NCBI RefSeq assembly: GCF_030757795.1 | Contig: NZ_JAUQWH010000001.1 | Location: forward strand, 1-64,000 | Source of the DNA: Actinoplanes oryzae | Lineage (GTDB): Bacteria > Actinomycetota > Actinomycetes > Mycobacteriales > Micromonosporaceae | DNA length: 64,000 nucleotides | Direction of reading: 5' to 3' | Shown: positions 1-8,794 of the stretch, piece after piece | Position numbering within the stretch: position 1 is the stretch's first letter | How the letters are laid out: each line of letters starts with the position of its first letter | Notes under the pieces: model-generated | Databases searched by the model: none | Seen by the model: the letters and a program-made list of their open reading frames with translations, nothing else | Told to the model about the DNA's origin: nothing | Program-made: the position numbers and the translations under genes

Positions 1-545
1 CGCACCATCCGGAAGCCGCGCGCCCCGCCGATCTCGTCGGACCAGTCGGTCAGCAGGACGTGGCCGGCGACGAGGCCGGAATTCTGGCCGGGCCGGCGCC
101 ACAGCGTGCGGCCCGTGGCCGGATCGACCGCGCTGGTCTCGTTGATCAGCGAGGTCGCGCTCTGGTCGGGGACCGACCAGGAGACCAGCAGCAGGTCCGG
201 GGTCACGACGGCCGGCCACAGCCCGCCGTCCGGCGCGCGCAGGGTCCAGCGGGGGGTGCCCGACCGGAGGTCGTAGGCCGTCAGCTCGGTGTCGGACAGC
301 AGCACGAGGACCGTGTCGCCGGAGAGCAGGAAGGTGTTGCCGTCGTTGCGGTAGGGGATGCTCCAGAGCGTGCGGATCGGCTCCCCGCCCGGCGGGATCG
401 AGGCGGTGACCCCGAGCAGGCAGCCGAGTGCGACCAGGGCCGCCAGGATCGTCCGCAGCTCGCCGCGCGGCAGGCCGGTGCGCCGGCGCGGCGGAGGCTC
501 CTCCTCGTCGTCGCCGGTGATCAGTCCCAGCTCGATGACCGCCAC
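1..545 (-). CDS. PQQ-like beta-propeller membrane protein (partial, 3' end beyond window)
   Basis: The protein starts at a GTG (MAVIELGLITGDDEEEPP) and runs off the left edge after 181 codons. A short acidic cytoplasmic stretch and an Arg-rich patch precede one membrane segment (about residues 32-50). After it come repeats of the type 'LLSDTELTAYDLRSGTPRW' and 'VDPATGRTLWRRPGQ', which are typical blades of PQQ-binding-like propellers such as BamB-type domains. This suggests an extracytoplasmic propeller on a single anchor. It starts 24 bases after the stop of the GGDEF gene on the same strand, so the two are probably co-transcribed. The function is unknown. Confidence 0.75.
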   Translation of the reverse strand, partial: MAVIELGLITGDDEEEPPPRRRTGLPRGELRTILAALVALGCLLGVTASIPPGGEPIRTLWSIPYRNDGNTFLLSGDTVLVLLSDTELTAYDLRSGTPRWTLRAPDGGLWPAVVTPDLLLVSWSVPDQSATSLINETSAVDPATGRTLWRRPGQNSGLVAGHVLLTDWSDEIGGARGFRMV

Positions 546-569
546 GGCGAGAGCTTAGGACCGTTCCGG

Positions 570-2075
570 TCAGGCCGGGGTCCGGTTGGCGGCGGCCGCG
601 GCCAGCGCCACGCTCAGATTGCGCTGATCGGGACCCACCTCGGCCCAGCCGGCCGCGAGCCCGATCGGGGTGCCGGGCACGAGCACCTGCCAGTTCTCCC
701 CGGCGGCCGCGGCGCTGATCCGGCGGGACACCTCGAGGGCCTGGGTCGGCCCGGCGCCGGGCAGCACCACCACGAACTCGTCGCCGGCGAAGCGGGCCAC
801 GAAGTCGCCGCGGCGCATCACCCTGTTCAGCACGCCGGCGATGCGCTGCAGCACCAGGTCTCCGCAGTGCCGGCCGTGGCGGGCGTTGACCGCGGTGAAG
901 CCGATCAGGTCGCACACCCCGATGGCGGCGCGCTCGCCGCGGGCCAGCATCGCGGACACGTAGCGCTCGAGCTGGCGGCGGTTGGGCAGGCCGGTGAGCG
1001 GGTCGGTGAGCGTCTCGTCGCCGTAGCGCCCCGGATCGCGGTGGGTCTCCTGCGCGTCCAGGCGGGCGGCCACCCCGTCGAGATAGCCCTCGCGCAGGCG
1101 GTCGATGCGCTGGGCGGCGAGGCGGAAGGCGTACCGGTCGGCGGCGTGGGCGGCCTCGTGCTCGCCCGCCACCGCGTAGCAGATGCTGCGCAGCCGGGCG
1201 GGCTCGGCCGGGCCGAGGATCTCCGGCGACACCGGCACGGCGTCCAGCTTGCGCAGCGCCCGCTGGGGCCGGCCGGCCGCGATGTCGAGGCAGACGCTGC
1301 CCAGGTGCCGCAGGTCGCGCGAGCGCACGCTGTCGCCGCCCGCGTTGAGCAGCGGGAAGACGTCGGTGTCCGTGCTCTCGCCCAGGGCCGCCCGCCGCGC
1401 GAGGGCGTAGCCGAAGACGGGGAACGTGCTGGGCCGCAGGCGCGAGTCGGCGCCCGTCGCGACGTACCGGGTCAGCTCGGCGTCGATGTCGCGCAGCACC
1501 CGCAGGCAGCCGTCGGTGTCGCCCTGGTGGTCGAGGGCGACCGCGTTGCGCAGCCGGATGCCGGGCGCGGCGAAGAGCTCCGGCGTCATCCCGGCCGCGG
1601 CGCCGACCTGGCGGGCCTGCTCGATGGCGGTCAGCGCGTGCCCGTGAAAGCCCAGGTACGAGTACGCCATGGCCAGGTCGTGCCAGCCCCACGCGGTCTC
1701 GGTGTCGCCGTCGGGCACCGCCGCCAGCGCCCGCGACGCCTGGACCAGGTGCGTGACGCCGCGGTCGAGCGCGCTCTGCAGGTGGGCGCCGAGCGCGGCG
1801 AACGCGTGCATCTGACCCCGCAGGTAGGGGTCCATGGTCTCGTGCACGGCGTTGGACGCCAGCGTCATGGCGGACGCGAACTCCGCGACGCGGCCCAGGT
1901 TGATGAGCGCGCCGAACCGCTGGACGAGCGCGTAGGCCCGGGTGAGCGGGTCGGTGGTGGCCTCGAGGACCTTGTCGAGGATGGGCAGCGCCTCCGCCGA
2001 GCGGCCGCCCTGCTGGAGCTCGCCGGCCCGGCGCAGGTCGTCGACGCTGTCGGGAAGCTGGTCCAACCAGGTCAT
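570..2075 (-). CDS. TPR-like sensor with C-terminal GGDEF (diguanylate cyclase) domain
   Basis: This is a soluble protein of about 500 residues. The N-terminal two thirds are helical, TPR-like repeats with no membrane segment. The last 170 residues form a GGDEF domain: the opening motif DPLTGLPNRR is intact, the signature reads AGDEF, and an RxxD inhibitory-site motif (RRGD) lies exactly five residues before it. It probably makes cyclic di-GMP, but Ala in the first signature position leaves activity to be tested. I chose the ATG at 2075 (MTWLDQLPDS); a GTG at 2120 is in frame. The ATG overlaps the stop of a short ribosome-binding-site-led mini-ORF (see 2072-2092). Confidence 0.85.
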   Translation of the reverse strand: MTWLDQLPDSVDDLRRAGELQQGGRSAEALPILDKVLEATTDPLTRAYALVQRFGALINLGRVAEFASAMTLASNAVHETMDPYLRGQMHAFAALGAHLQSALDRGVTHLVQASRALAAVPDGDTETAWGWHDLAMAYSYLGFHGHALTAIEQARQVGAAAGMTPELFAAPGIRLRNAVALDHQGDTDGCLRVLRDIDAELTRYVATGADSRLRPSTFPVFGYALARRAALGESTDTDVFPLLNAGGDSVRSRDLRHLGSVCLDIAAGRPQRALRKLDAVPVSPEILGPAEPARLRSICYAVAGEHEAAHAADRYAFRLAAQRIDRLREGYLDGVAARLDAQETHRDPGRYGDETLTDPLTGLPNRRQLERYVSAMLARGERAAIGVCDLIGFTAVNARHGRHCGDLVLQRIAGVLNRVMRRGDFVARFAGDEFVVVLPGAGPTQALEVSRRISAAAAGENWQVLVPGTPIGLAAGWAEVGPDQRNLSVALAAAAANRTPA

Positions 2076-2092
2076 GAGACCGCCACGGCCAT
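2072..2092 (-). promoter_or_regulatory. Six-codon leader mini-ORF overlapping the GGDEF gene start
   Basis: On the minus strand, a strong AGGAGG lies 7 bases before ATG GCC GTG GCG GTC TCA TGA (peptide MAVAVS). Its TGA overlaps the ATG of the GGDEF gene as ATGA. The GGDEF start itself has only a weak GGCGG before it, so ribosomes may arrive by coupling through the mini-ORF. The alternative is that translation really begins at the in-frame GTG at 2120. Confidence 0.45.
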
Positions 2093-2187
2093 TCAGGCCC
2101 CTCCTGCCGACGCGGGTCACCGCACCCCCGGCCCACCACGACGACCCGGCAGGCCGCCGCCGCGAGACGGCGTTCCATGATTATGCC

Positions 2188-3072
2188 GTGACAGACGCGC
2201 ATGAACACCCCTCGGATCCCGCCGACCGCACGCGGCTCGCCCCCGTGCTGGTCGCGGCGGCGAAGGAACTCGCCGCCGCGGGGGTCGCGTCCCCGAGAGT
2301 GGACGCCGAGCTCCTCGCCGCCCACGTGCTGGGCGTCGGCCGGGGGCGGCTCATGCTGATCGACGCCGTGCGGGCGGACGAGGCGAGCCGGCTGCGGGAG
2401 CTCGTCGCGCGGCGGGCGGAACGCGTCCCGCTGCAGCACCTGCTCGGCACGGCCGCGTTCCGGCATCGGGAACTGGCGGTCGGCGACGGGGTGTTCGTGC
2501 CGCGGCCCGAGACCGAGCTGCTGGCCGGCTGGGGCATCGAGCACACCGCCCCCGGCGCGACGGTCGTCGACCTGTGCAGCGGCAGCGGGGCGATCGCGCT
2601 GTCGGTGGCGGACGAGGCGGAGCCCGGGCTGGTCGTCGCGGTGGAACGGTCGGCGGACGCGCTGGGCTTCCTGCGGCGCAATGCCGCGACGTTCCCGTCC
2701 GTACGCGTGGAGCCCGGCGACGTCACGGACCCCGGCCTGCTTGCGGGGCTGCGCGGCCGGGTGGACGTGGTGCTGTGCAACCCGCCGTACGTGCCGGACG
2801 GGACGCCCGTACCTCCGGAAGTGGCCGACCACGACCCGGCGGAAGCGGTGTTCGGGGGTGCCGACGGCCTGGGCGTGATCCGGCCGGTGATCCGGCTCGC
2901 CGCCGCGCTGCTGCGCCCGGGCGGCGTGGTGGGCATCGAGCACGACGACGTGCACGGTTCCGCCGTCCCGGACCTGCTGCGGGCGGACGGGCGCTTCACC
3001 GAGGTGACCGCGCATCTCGACCTGACCGGCCGCCCTCGATTCGCGACTGCCGTGGCAGACTGCATCTCGTGA
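2188..3072 (+). CDS. prmC: Peptide chain release factor N5-glutamine methyltransferase PrmC (HemK)
   Basis: PrmC uses S-adenosylmethionine to methylate the Gln of the GGQ motif in release factors RF1 and RF2. The 294-residue product has the N-terminal helical domain (VDAELLAAHVLGVGR, and RRAERVPLQHLLG) that positions the release factor. A Rossmann methyltransferase domain follows, with the SAM loop VDLCSGSGAIALSVA and the catalytic NPPY (VVLCNPPYVP). The start is GTG at 2188; an upstream extension in this frame has no methyltransferase character. Its stop overlaps the next gene by one base (TGATG). prfA, the usual upstream partner, is not next to it here; a divergent GGDEF gene is. Confidence 0.95.
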   Translation: MTDAHEHPSDPADRTRLAPVLVAAAKELAAAGVASPRVDAELLAAHVLGVGRGRLMLIDAVRADEASRLRELVARRAERVPLQHLLGTAAFRHRELAVGDGVFVPRPETELLAGWGIEHTAPGATVVDLCSGSGAIALSVADEAEPGLVVAVERSADALGFLRRNAATFPSVRVEPGDVTDPGLLAGLRGRVDVVLCNPPYVPDGTPVPPEVADHDPAEAVFGGADGLGVIRPVIRLAAALLRPGGVVGIEHDDVHGSAVPDLLRADGRFTEVTAHLDLTGRPRFATAVADCIS

Positions 3073-3716
3073 TGCTCTACGACTGCCGGTCCGTGGCAGA
3101 GCGCGATCGCGGCGTGGCCGCAGCCGTCGAGGCGGTCAAGAGCGGCGAGCTCGTCGTCATGCCGACCGACACCGTCTACGGCGTGGGTGCCGACGCCTTC
3201 ACCGCGCACGCCGTCTCCGCGCTGCAGACGGCCCGCGGCGTCGACCGCCGGGTGCCGCCGCCGGTGCTCGTCGGCTCCCGCCACACCCTCGACGGCCTGG
3301 TCTACTCGCTGCCCAAGGCGGCTCGGGAGCTGGCCGACGCGTTCTGGCCCGGCGCCCTGACCATCTACGTCGAGCACTCGCCGAGCCTGCAGTGGGACCT
3401 GGGCGAGACCGGCGGGCAGGTGGCCGTGCGGATGCCGCTGCACCCGGTCGCGCTCGAGGTGCTGCGCGAGGTCGGCCCGATGGCCGTGACGTCGGCCAAC
3501 AAGGCCGGGCAGCCCGCGCCGCGCACCGCCGAGGAGGCGCGCGACCAGCTGGAGTATGCGGTCCGCATCTACCTGGAGGCCGGCGAGGCGCACGACCCGG
3601 CGCCCAGCACGATCGTCGACGTGACCGGCGACGTGCCGCAGCTGCTGCGCGCCGGGGCGATCCCGCTGGAGAAGCTGCGCGACGTCGTGCCGGACATCGT
3701 GGCCGCGGGGTCCTGA
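3072..3716 (+). CDS. Sua5/YciO/YrdC-family threonylcarbamoyl-AMP synthase, short paralog
   Basis: This 214-residue protein is a single YrdC domain with the family motifs SGELVVMPTDTVYGVGADAF, FWPGALTIYV and VTSANKAGQPAP. The family makes threonylcarbamoyl-AMP from Thr, bicarbonate and ATP for tRNA t6A37 modification. It lacks the C-terminal Sua5 domain of the second copy at 4382. The usual Lys/Arg patch after the first helix reads TARGVDRRVPPPVLVG rather than the K-x-RP form of its neighbour. This may be the standard actinobacterial prmC-linked copy. The ATG overlaps the prmC stop, so the two are coupled. Confidence 0.88.
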   Translation: MLYDCRSVAERDRGVAAAVEAVKSGELVVMPTDTVYGVGADAFTAHAVSALQTARGVDRRVPPPVLVGSRHTLDGLVYSLPKAARELADAFWPGALTIYVEHSPSLQWDLGETGGQVAVRMPLHPVALEVLREVGPMAVTSANKAGQPAPRTAEEARDQLEYAVRIYLEAGEAHDPAPSTIVDVTGDVPQLLRAGAIPLEKLRDVVPDIVAAGS

Positions 3717-3717
3717 C

Positions 3718-4341
3718 ATGGCGTTCACCGTGCTGCACGTGTGCATGGGCAACATCTGCCGCTCGCCCATGGCGGAGCGGCTCCTCGTGCTCGCGGCGGA
3801 GCAGCGCCTCGCCAAGCTGGCCCCCGACGCCCGGATCGGCGAGCTGCTGGTCAGCCGCAGCGCCGGCACGGGCGGCTGGCACGAGGGCGAGGAGATGAAC
3901 CCGCCCGCGGCCCGGCAGATCCGGCTGCGCGGGGGCAGCCCCGACGGCTTCGCCGCCCGCAAGCTCACCGGCGCCCAGCTGGCCGAGGCCGATCTGGTCC
4001 TCACGGCCACCGCCGACCAGGCCGACTACGTGCACTCGCTCGTGCCGGACGCCACCGGCCGCACGTTCGTGCTGACCCACTTCGCGCGGCTGCTGCGCGA
4101 GCTCGACGCGTCGGCGCTGCCGCCGGCCGGGCTCGACGAGCGGACCTTCGGCGTCCGGGCGGCCGCGGTGGTCGCCGCCGCGGACCAGCAGCGTGGCGAC
4201 GACGAGCCCACCCCCGGCGACGATCTCGACGACCCGTGGGGACGCGGCGACCAGACCTTCCAGCGCGTCGCGGACGACATCGACGAGTCGGTCTACGCCG
4301 TGGTCGACGCGCTGCTGCCGGGAGCGCCGAGGTCCGCGTGA
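3718..4341 (+). CDS. Low-molecular-weight protein tyrosine phosphatase
   Basis: The protein has 207 residues with the P-loop CMGNICRSPMAE at the N-terminus (nucleophile Cys9, Arg15). The general-acid Asp probably lies in the DDLDDPWGRGDQTF segment near residue 165. Ile13 in the P-loop is the phosphotyrosine-type residue; arginine phosphatases such as YwlE have Thr there. It is longer than the usual 150 residues because of an insert between the P-loop half and the acid loop. It starts two bases after the previous stop and sits between the two Sua5 paralogs, in the same operon. The substrate is unknown. Confidence 0.92.
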   Translation: MAFTVLHVCMGNICRSPMAERLLVLAAEQRLAKLAPDARIGELLVSRSAGTGGWHEGEEMNPPAARQIRLRGGSPDGFAARKLTGAQLAEADLVLTATADQADYVHSLVPDATGRTFVLTHFARLLRELDASALPPAGLDERTFGVRAAAVVAAADQQRGDDEPTPGDDLDDPWGRGDQTFQRVADDIDESVYAVVDALLPGAPRSA

Positions 4342-4381
4342 TCGTCCGTCCTTTCCACCGTCGGCGAGCCGGCAGGCTGCC

Positions 4382-5311
4382 GTGATCGTTCTTCCCGACG
4401 CCGACGGGCTGCGCCGGGCTGCCGAGCTGCTGCGCGCCGGCTCGGTGGTCGCCTTCCCCACCGAGACCGTGTACGGCCTGGGTGCCGACGCCTTCTCCGC
4501 CGCCGCCGTGGCGGAGATCTACCGCCTGAAGAACCGTCCCTCGTGGAACCCGCTCATCGTGCACGTCGCCGACGTCGCCGCCGCCCGATCGCTTGCCGCC
4601 TCCTGGCCCGCCGTGGCCGACGAGCTCGCCGCGCGCTTCTGGCCCGGACCGCTGACGCTCGTGGTCCGCAGGGCCGGGCATTTGCCCGAGGTCGGCGCAA
4701 AAACCGGTGGCACGATCGCCATCCGGATCCCCGCCCATGAGGTGGCGCTGGGTCTCCTGACAACCGCCGGGATCCCGCTGGCCGCTCCGAGCGCGAACAA
4801 GTCGGAGAGCATCTCGCCGACGACGGCCGAGCACGTCATGCGCAGCCTGCCGGATGTGCCGCTCGTGCTGGACGGAGGACCGGCGTCGTGGGGCATCGAG
4901 TCGACCGTGGTGGACCTCACCGGCCCGGTGCCGCGGCTGCTGCGGCCGGGCGCCCTGCCGCTGCGGGACATTCGCGATATAACGGGCAAGCTGGCGCTGC
5001 CCGACGAGGTGGCCGACGGGTCGGCCCGGCCTTCACCCGGGATGAGCAAGCGGCACTACGCGCCGCGTGCGCGGCTGGTGCTCGCATCCGACATTTCAGA
5101 AATTCCGGATGGCGCCGGGGCGCTGACCTACGTCGACCTCCCGGGGGCGGAGGTGCTCAGCTCCGATCCCCGGGAGTATGCCGCCGATCTCTACGCCGCG
5201 CTGCACCGGCTGGACGATCGCGGGGTCGCCACGATCATCGTGCAGGCGCCGCCGGAGACGGAGGAGTGGCTCGCCGTCCGGGATCGGCTGTCCCGGGCGG
5301 CGGCTTCCTAG
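4382..5311 (+). CDS. L-threonylcarbamoyladenylate synthase, full-length Sua5
   Basis: The 309-residue protein has an N-terminal YrdC domain (AFPTETVYGLGADAF, the substrate loop KNRPSWNPLIVHV, FWPGPLTLVV, APSANKSESISPT). A linker with SPGMSKRHYAPRA leads into a C-terminal Sua5 domain. It provides threonylcarbamoyl-AMP for tRNA t6A synthesis and keeps the canonical K-x-RP patch, so it is the better candidate for the housekeeping enzyme. The GTG at 4382 begins right at the domain (VIVLPDADGLRRAAELL). Its 3' end overlaps the convergent oxidoreductase gene by 77 bases. Confidence 0.92.
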   Translation: MIVLPDADGLRRAAELLRAGSVVAFPTETVYGLGADAFSAAAVAEIYRLKNRPSWNPLIVHVADVAAARSLAASWPAVADELAARFWPGPLTLVVRRAGHLPEVGAKTGGTIAIRIPAHEVALGLLTTAGIPLAAPSANKSESISPTTAEHVMRSLPDVPLVLDGGPASWGIESTVVDLTGPVPRLLRPGALPLRDIRDITGKLALPDEVADGSARPSPGMSKRHYAPRARLVLASDISEIPDGAGALTYVDLPGAEVLSSDPREYAADLYAALHRLDDRGVATIIVQAPPETEEWLAVRDRLSRAAAS

Positions 5312-6752
5312 CGGCCTGCCGGGCGATGTTGCGGGCCATGCCCTTGAAGATGAACGCGTGGAAGGGCACGACACTCGCCCAGTAGGCGTGCCCGCCCAGG
5401 CCGCGGGGCACGAAGAGCGCCCGCTGGCGGTAGACGCTCGTGCCGTCCGGCCCCGGTTCGGCGTACATGTCGAGCCAGGCGCGGCCCGGGACCTTCATCT
5501 CCGCGCGCAACCGCAGCAGCTCGCCCGGCTGGATCTCCTCGACCCGCCACCAGTCGAGCGCCTCGCCGACGTAGAGGTGGTCCCGGTCGCGCCGGCCGCG
5601 GCGCAGCCCGACGCCGCCCACCAGGCGGTCCAGCCAGCCCCGGACCGACCAGGCGAGCGGGAACGAGTACCAGCCGTTCTCCCCGCCGACCCCCTCGATG
5701 ACCCGCCACAGCGCGGCCACCGGGGCGTCCACCTCGATGCAGCGCTCGTCCTTGTAGATCGTGCCGCCGGACCAGCCCGGGTCGCTCGGCAGCGGCTCGG
5801 CGTCCGCGTCCCGGCCCGAGGCGTTGGACCAGCGGGTCTCCACGTCGGCGTCGCGGATCTTGGCGAGGGCCAGCCGGACCGACTCGTCGAAGCCGACCGG
5901 GTGCTCGCCGGGCACGTACTCGGCGATGTCGTGCTCGTGCGCCACGGCCTCGTGGATCAGGCTGCCCACGAGCGGGCGCGCGATGCTGTTGGGCACCGGG
6001 GTGATCGCGCCGACCCAGTGCGCCGAGAGCCACGGGCTCAGCGGGCGGAGCGGGACGATGACGCGGCGGCGGAGGCCGGCCACGCGGGCGTACCGCTGCA
6101 TCATCTCGGCGTAGGTCAGCACGTCCGGCCCGCCGATGTCGAAGCCGCGGTTGACCTCCGGCGGCAGCCCGGCCGCGGCGACGAGGTAGCGGAGCACGTC
6201 GCGGACGGCGATGGGCTGGATGCGGTTGCGTACCCACCGCGGGGTGACCATGATCGGCAGCCGCTCGGTCAGGTGGCGCAGCATCTCGAACGACGCCGAG
6301 CCCGAGCCGATGATCACCGGGGCGCGCAGCACGACGGTCGGCACTCCGCTGCCGAGCAGAATGCGGCCGACCTCGGCGCGGGAGCGCAGGTGGGCGGACG
6401 GCTTCTTGCGCTCGGGCACCTCCGGGCCGCCGAGGTAGACGATCCGTCCGACCTTCTCCTCGCGGGCGATGCGGGCGAAGTTGCCGGCCGCCTCGCGGTC
6501 CCGGCGCTCGAAGTCGCGCATCCCCAGCGAGTGGACCAGGAAGTAGGCGGCGTCCACGCCGCTCAACGCGGGGCGCAGCGACTCGGCGTCGGTCAGATCG
6601 CCCTCGACGATCTCCACCTGCTTCGCCCACGGGACGTCCCGGAGCCGCGCCGCGCTGCGGGACAGGGCGCGCACCTCGTGACCGGCCGCGAGCAGGCGAG
6701 GGACGAGGCGGCCACCGATGTAGCCCGTGGCGCCGGTGACGAGGATTCGCAT
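5235..6752 (-). CDS. NAD(P)-binding SDR-type oxidoreductase fused to DUF2867 domain
   Basis: This 505-residue protein has two parts. The first 300 residues are an atypical short-chain dehydrogenase fold, with the dinucleotide loop TGATGYIGGRL at the extreme N-terminus and the NmrA-like VEGDLTDAESLRPALSGVDAAYFLVHSLG. The rest (from about TIYKDERCIEVDAPVAALWRVI) is a START-like DUF2867 domain. The ATG at 6752 is chosen because the glycine-rich loop follows immediately; GGGAG lies just upstream. It diverges from glyA and converges on sua5 with a 77-base overlap. The substrate is not predictable. Confidence 0.88.
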   Translation of the reverse strand: MRILVTGATGYIGGRLVPRLLAAGHEVRALSRSAARLRDVPWAKQVEIVEGDLTDAESLRPALSGVDAAYFLVHSLGMRDFERRDREAAGNFARIAREEKVGRIVYLGGPEVPERKKPSAHLRSRAEVGRILLGSGVPTVVLRAPVIIGSGSASFEMLRHLTERLPIMVTPRWVRNRIQPIAVRDVLRYLVAAAGLPPEVNRGFDIGGPDVLTYAEMMQRYARVAGLRRRVIVPLRPLSPWLSAHWVGAITPVPNSIARPLVGSLIHEAVAHEHDIAEYVPGEHPVGFDESVRLALAKIRDADVETRWSNASGRDADAEPLPSDPGWSGGTIYKDERCIEVDAPVAALWRVIEGVGGENGWYSFPLAWSVRGWLDRLVGGVGLRRGRRDRDHLYVGEALDWWRVEEIQPGELLRLRAEMKVPGRAWLDMYAEPGPDGTSVYRQRALFVPRGLGGHAYWASVVPFHAFIFKGMARNIARQAARKPPPGTADPGRRATPPSPAAPAR

Positions 6753-6782
6753 AACTCCCACTGTGCCCGTGTGCCCGGGACA

Positions 6783-6788
6783 TATGCT
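6783..6788 (+). promoter_or_regulatory. Candidate -10 box of glyA (TATGCT)
   Basis: TATGCT fits the actinobacterial TANNNT -10 consensus. It lies 35 bases before the glyA ATG, leaving room for the GAGGGAG ribosome site. No convincing -35 is visible. Confidence 0.35.
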
Positions 6789-6823
6789 TCTCACCAGCGG
6801 CAACGCCGGCTTGAGGGAGTGCG

Positions 6824-8104
6824 ATGGACACGGTCTGGGGTCCGGACTTCGCCGCGCTGCGCCGCGAGGATCCGGAGATCGCCGAGGTGGTGCTGGGCGA
6901 GCGGGACCGGCAGAACGCCGCCCTCCAGCTGATCGCCAGCGAGAACTTCACGTCGCCGGCCGTGCTCGCCGCGCTCGGGTCGACGCTCACCAACAAGTAC
7001 GCCGAGGGCTATCCGGGCGCGCGCTACTACGGCGGGTGCTCGTGGGTCGACCGTGCCGAGGAACTGGCGATCCGGCGGGCGCAGGAGGTGTTCGGGGCCG
7101 CCCACGTCAACGTGCAGCCGCACTCCGGCTCGGCGGCGAACATGGCCGCCTACGCCGCGCTCGTGCAGCCCGGCGACACCGTCCTGGCCATGGACCTGCC
7201 GCACGGGGGCCACCTGACGCACGGCAGCAAGGCCAACTTCTCCGGCAAGTGGTTCCCGACCGTCGGCTACCGGGTGCGGCCCGACACCGAGCTGATCGAC
7301 TACGACGAGGTGCGTGACCTCGCTCTCGCGCACCGGCCGAGCCTGATCCTGTGCGGGGCGACGGCGTACCCGCGGCTCATCGACTACCAGGCGTTCCGGG
7401 ACGTGGCCGACGAGGTGGGCGCGTACCTGATGGTGGACGCGGCGCACTTCGCCGGGCTGGTCGCCGGGCGCGCGGTGCCGTCGCCGGTGGCGTACGCGGA
7501 CGTGGTGACCATGACCACCCACAAGACCTTGCGCGGGCCGCGGGGCGGCCTGATCCTGTGCCGCGCCGAGCTGGCCGCGCGGATCGACAAGGCGGTCTTC
7601 CCCTTCACCCAGGGCGGCCCGATGATGCACGTCGTCGCGGCCAAGGCGGTGGCCCTGCTGGAGGCCTCGACCCCCGGCTTCCAGGGGTACGCCCACCAGG
7701 TCGTCCGCAACAGCCAGGCGCTCGCGGCCGGGCTCGCCGCCGAGGGCCTGCGCCCCGTGACCGGCGGGACCGACACCCACCTCGTCCTCGCCGACCTGCG
7801 CGACCTCGGCATGAGCGGGCGGGAGGCCGAGCAGCGGTGCGCGCGGGCCGGGATCGAGGTCACCAAGAACGCCGTCCCGTACGACCCGGAGCCGCCCGCC
7901 GTCGCGTCGGGGATCCGGGTCGGGACGCCCGCGGTGACGACGCAGGGGATGCGCGAGGGGGAGATGCGCGAGATCGCCGGGCTGATCGCCGCCGCGGTGC
8001 GCGGGGAGCCGGTCGCCGCCGCGGTGTCGGAGTTGGTGCGGCGCTATCCCGCGTACGCGGGCGCGGGCGCCGGGGCCCTGGCGGGTACGCTCGGTAGCCC
8101 CTAG
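6824..8104 (+). CDS. glyA: Serine hydroxymethyltransferase
   Basis: GlyA is a PLP enzyme that interconverts serine and glycine with tetrahydrofolate, the main one-carbon source. The 426-residue product has all family blocks: [19 protein letters not shown], the [15 protein letters not shown] substrate loop, [18 protein letters not shown], the [11 protein letters not shown] cofactor Asp/His region, and the PLP lysine in [11 protein letters not shown] (Lys234). GAGGGAG precedes the ATG. It lies upstream of the atp genes, as in Streptomyces. The atpI-like gene follows after 12 bases, so the two may be read together. Confidence 0.97.
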   Translation: MDTVWGPDFAALRREDPEIAEVVLGERDRQNAALQLIASENFTSPAVLAALGSTLTNKYAEGYPGARYYGGCSWVDRAEELAIRRAQEVFGAAHVNVQPHSGSAANMAAYAALVQPGDTVLAMDLPHGGHLTHGSKANFSGKWFPTVGYRVRPDTELIDYDEVRDLALAHRPSLILCGATAYPRLIDYQAFRDVADEVGAYLMVDAAHFAGLVAGRAVPSPVAYADVVTMTTHKTLRGPRGGLILCRAELAARIDKAVFPFTQGGPMMHVVAAKAVALLEASTPGFQGYAHQVVRNSQALAAGLAAEGLRPVTGGTDTHLVLADLRDLGMSGREAEQRCARAGIEVTKNAVPYDPEPPAVASGIRVGTPAVTTQGMREGEMREIAGLIAAAVRGEPVAAAVSELVRRYPAYAGAGAGALAGTLGSP

Positions 8105-8116
8105 GAAAGGCACGCT

Positions 8117-8584
8117 GTGAGCAGCGCGAGTGAGGTTCCCCCTGAGTTTCTGCGCGAGGAAGACGACGGTCCGCTGCCGGAGCTGCCGCCGCTGCCGGCC
8201 GACCCGCGCTGGAAGGTCGAGCACCTCCCGCTGCTGAGCGCCTTCTCGTTCGCGCTGCTCATGTGCGCCGCCTCGGTGGGCTTCCTCGTGTCGGGGCCGG
8301 ACGCCGCGCTGGGCGCCGCCGCGGGCGTCCTGATCGTGACGGTCAGCTACACGATGTCGACGCTCGTGCTGGCGTGGGCCGACACCGTCCGCCCGGCGCT
8401 CCTGATGCCGCTGGGGATGGTCACTTACGTGGTGAAGTACTCGTTGCTCGGCGTCATCCTGGCTTTTGTGGTCTCCTCGGAGTGGGCCGGTCGGACCTCG
8501 CTCGGCCTGGGAGTCGTGGCGGGCGTGACGGGATGGACCGCCGTGCAGATCTGGTGGGTGGCGCGCACGACGCGCCGACAGTGA
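8117..8584 (+). CDS. AtpI-like four-helix membrane protein
   Basis: The 155-residue protein has a 40-residue acidic, Pro-rich cytoplasmic N-terminus and four predicted membrane helices: FSFALLMCAASVGFLVSG, ALGAAAGVLIVTVSYTMS, LLMPLGMVTYVVKYSLLGVILAFVV and LGLGVVAGVTGWTAVQIWWV. Position and topology match the AtpI-like proteins encoded before bacterial atpB, which are thought to help c-ring assembly or ion supply. Sequence identity to AtpI is not obvious by eye. GTG start with AGGAAAGG upstream. Confidence 0.7.
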   Translation: MSSASEVPPEFLREEDDGPLPELPPLPADPRWKVEHLPLLSAFSFALLMCAASVGFLVSGPDAALGAAAGVLIVTVSYTMSTLVLAWADTVRPALLMPLGMVTYVVKYSLLGVILAFVVSSEWAGRTSLGLGVVAGVTGWTAVQIWWVARTTRRQ

Positions 8585-8778
8585 TCTTGACCACCGGTGT
8601 TCCCCCTGGTCAGCGCACCGTTCGTGCGGGTTCGTCCCCGAAACGGTGACGGCAACCCGGCAATGGTGTCCGGTTAATGCGGAGGGGGAGTACGGTGTCT
8701 CTTCAGTTGCGAGACCCCTGACGCCTGGACAACTGCGGTTGTGCGGGGGGTCCCGCTTAGCTTCGTGTTTCCGACTGA

Positions 8779-8784
8779 TATCTT
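8779..8784 (+). promoter_or_regulatory. Candidate -10 box of the atp operon
   Basis: The 210-base gap 8585-8794 holds no gene. Near its end, TATCTT (inside GATATCT) lies 10 bases before the atpZ-like ATG, which has no ribosome site, so the transcript would be leaderless or nearly so. A weak inverted repeat (TGACCA/TGGTCA, about 8588-8613) just after the upstream gene may attenuate or end its transcript. Confidence 0.3.
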
Positions 8785-8794
8785 TCTTGCCGTC

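Noticed and set aside
60..2180. A 706-codon plus-strand frame across the first two genes
   Set aside because: It spans two real minus-strand genes and their gap and shows no protein-like motifs.
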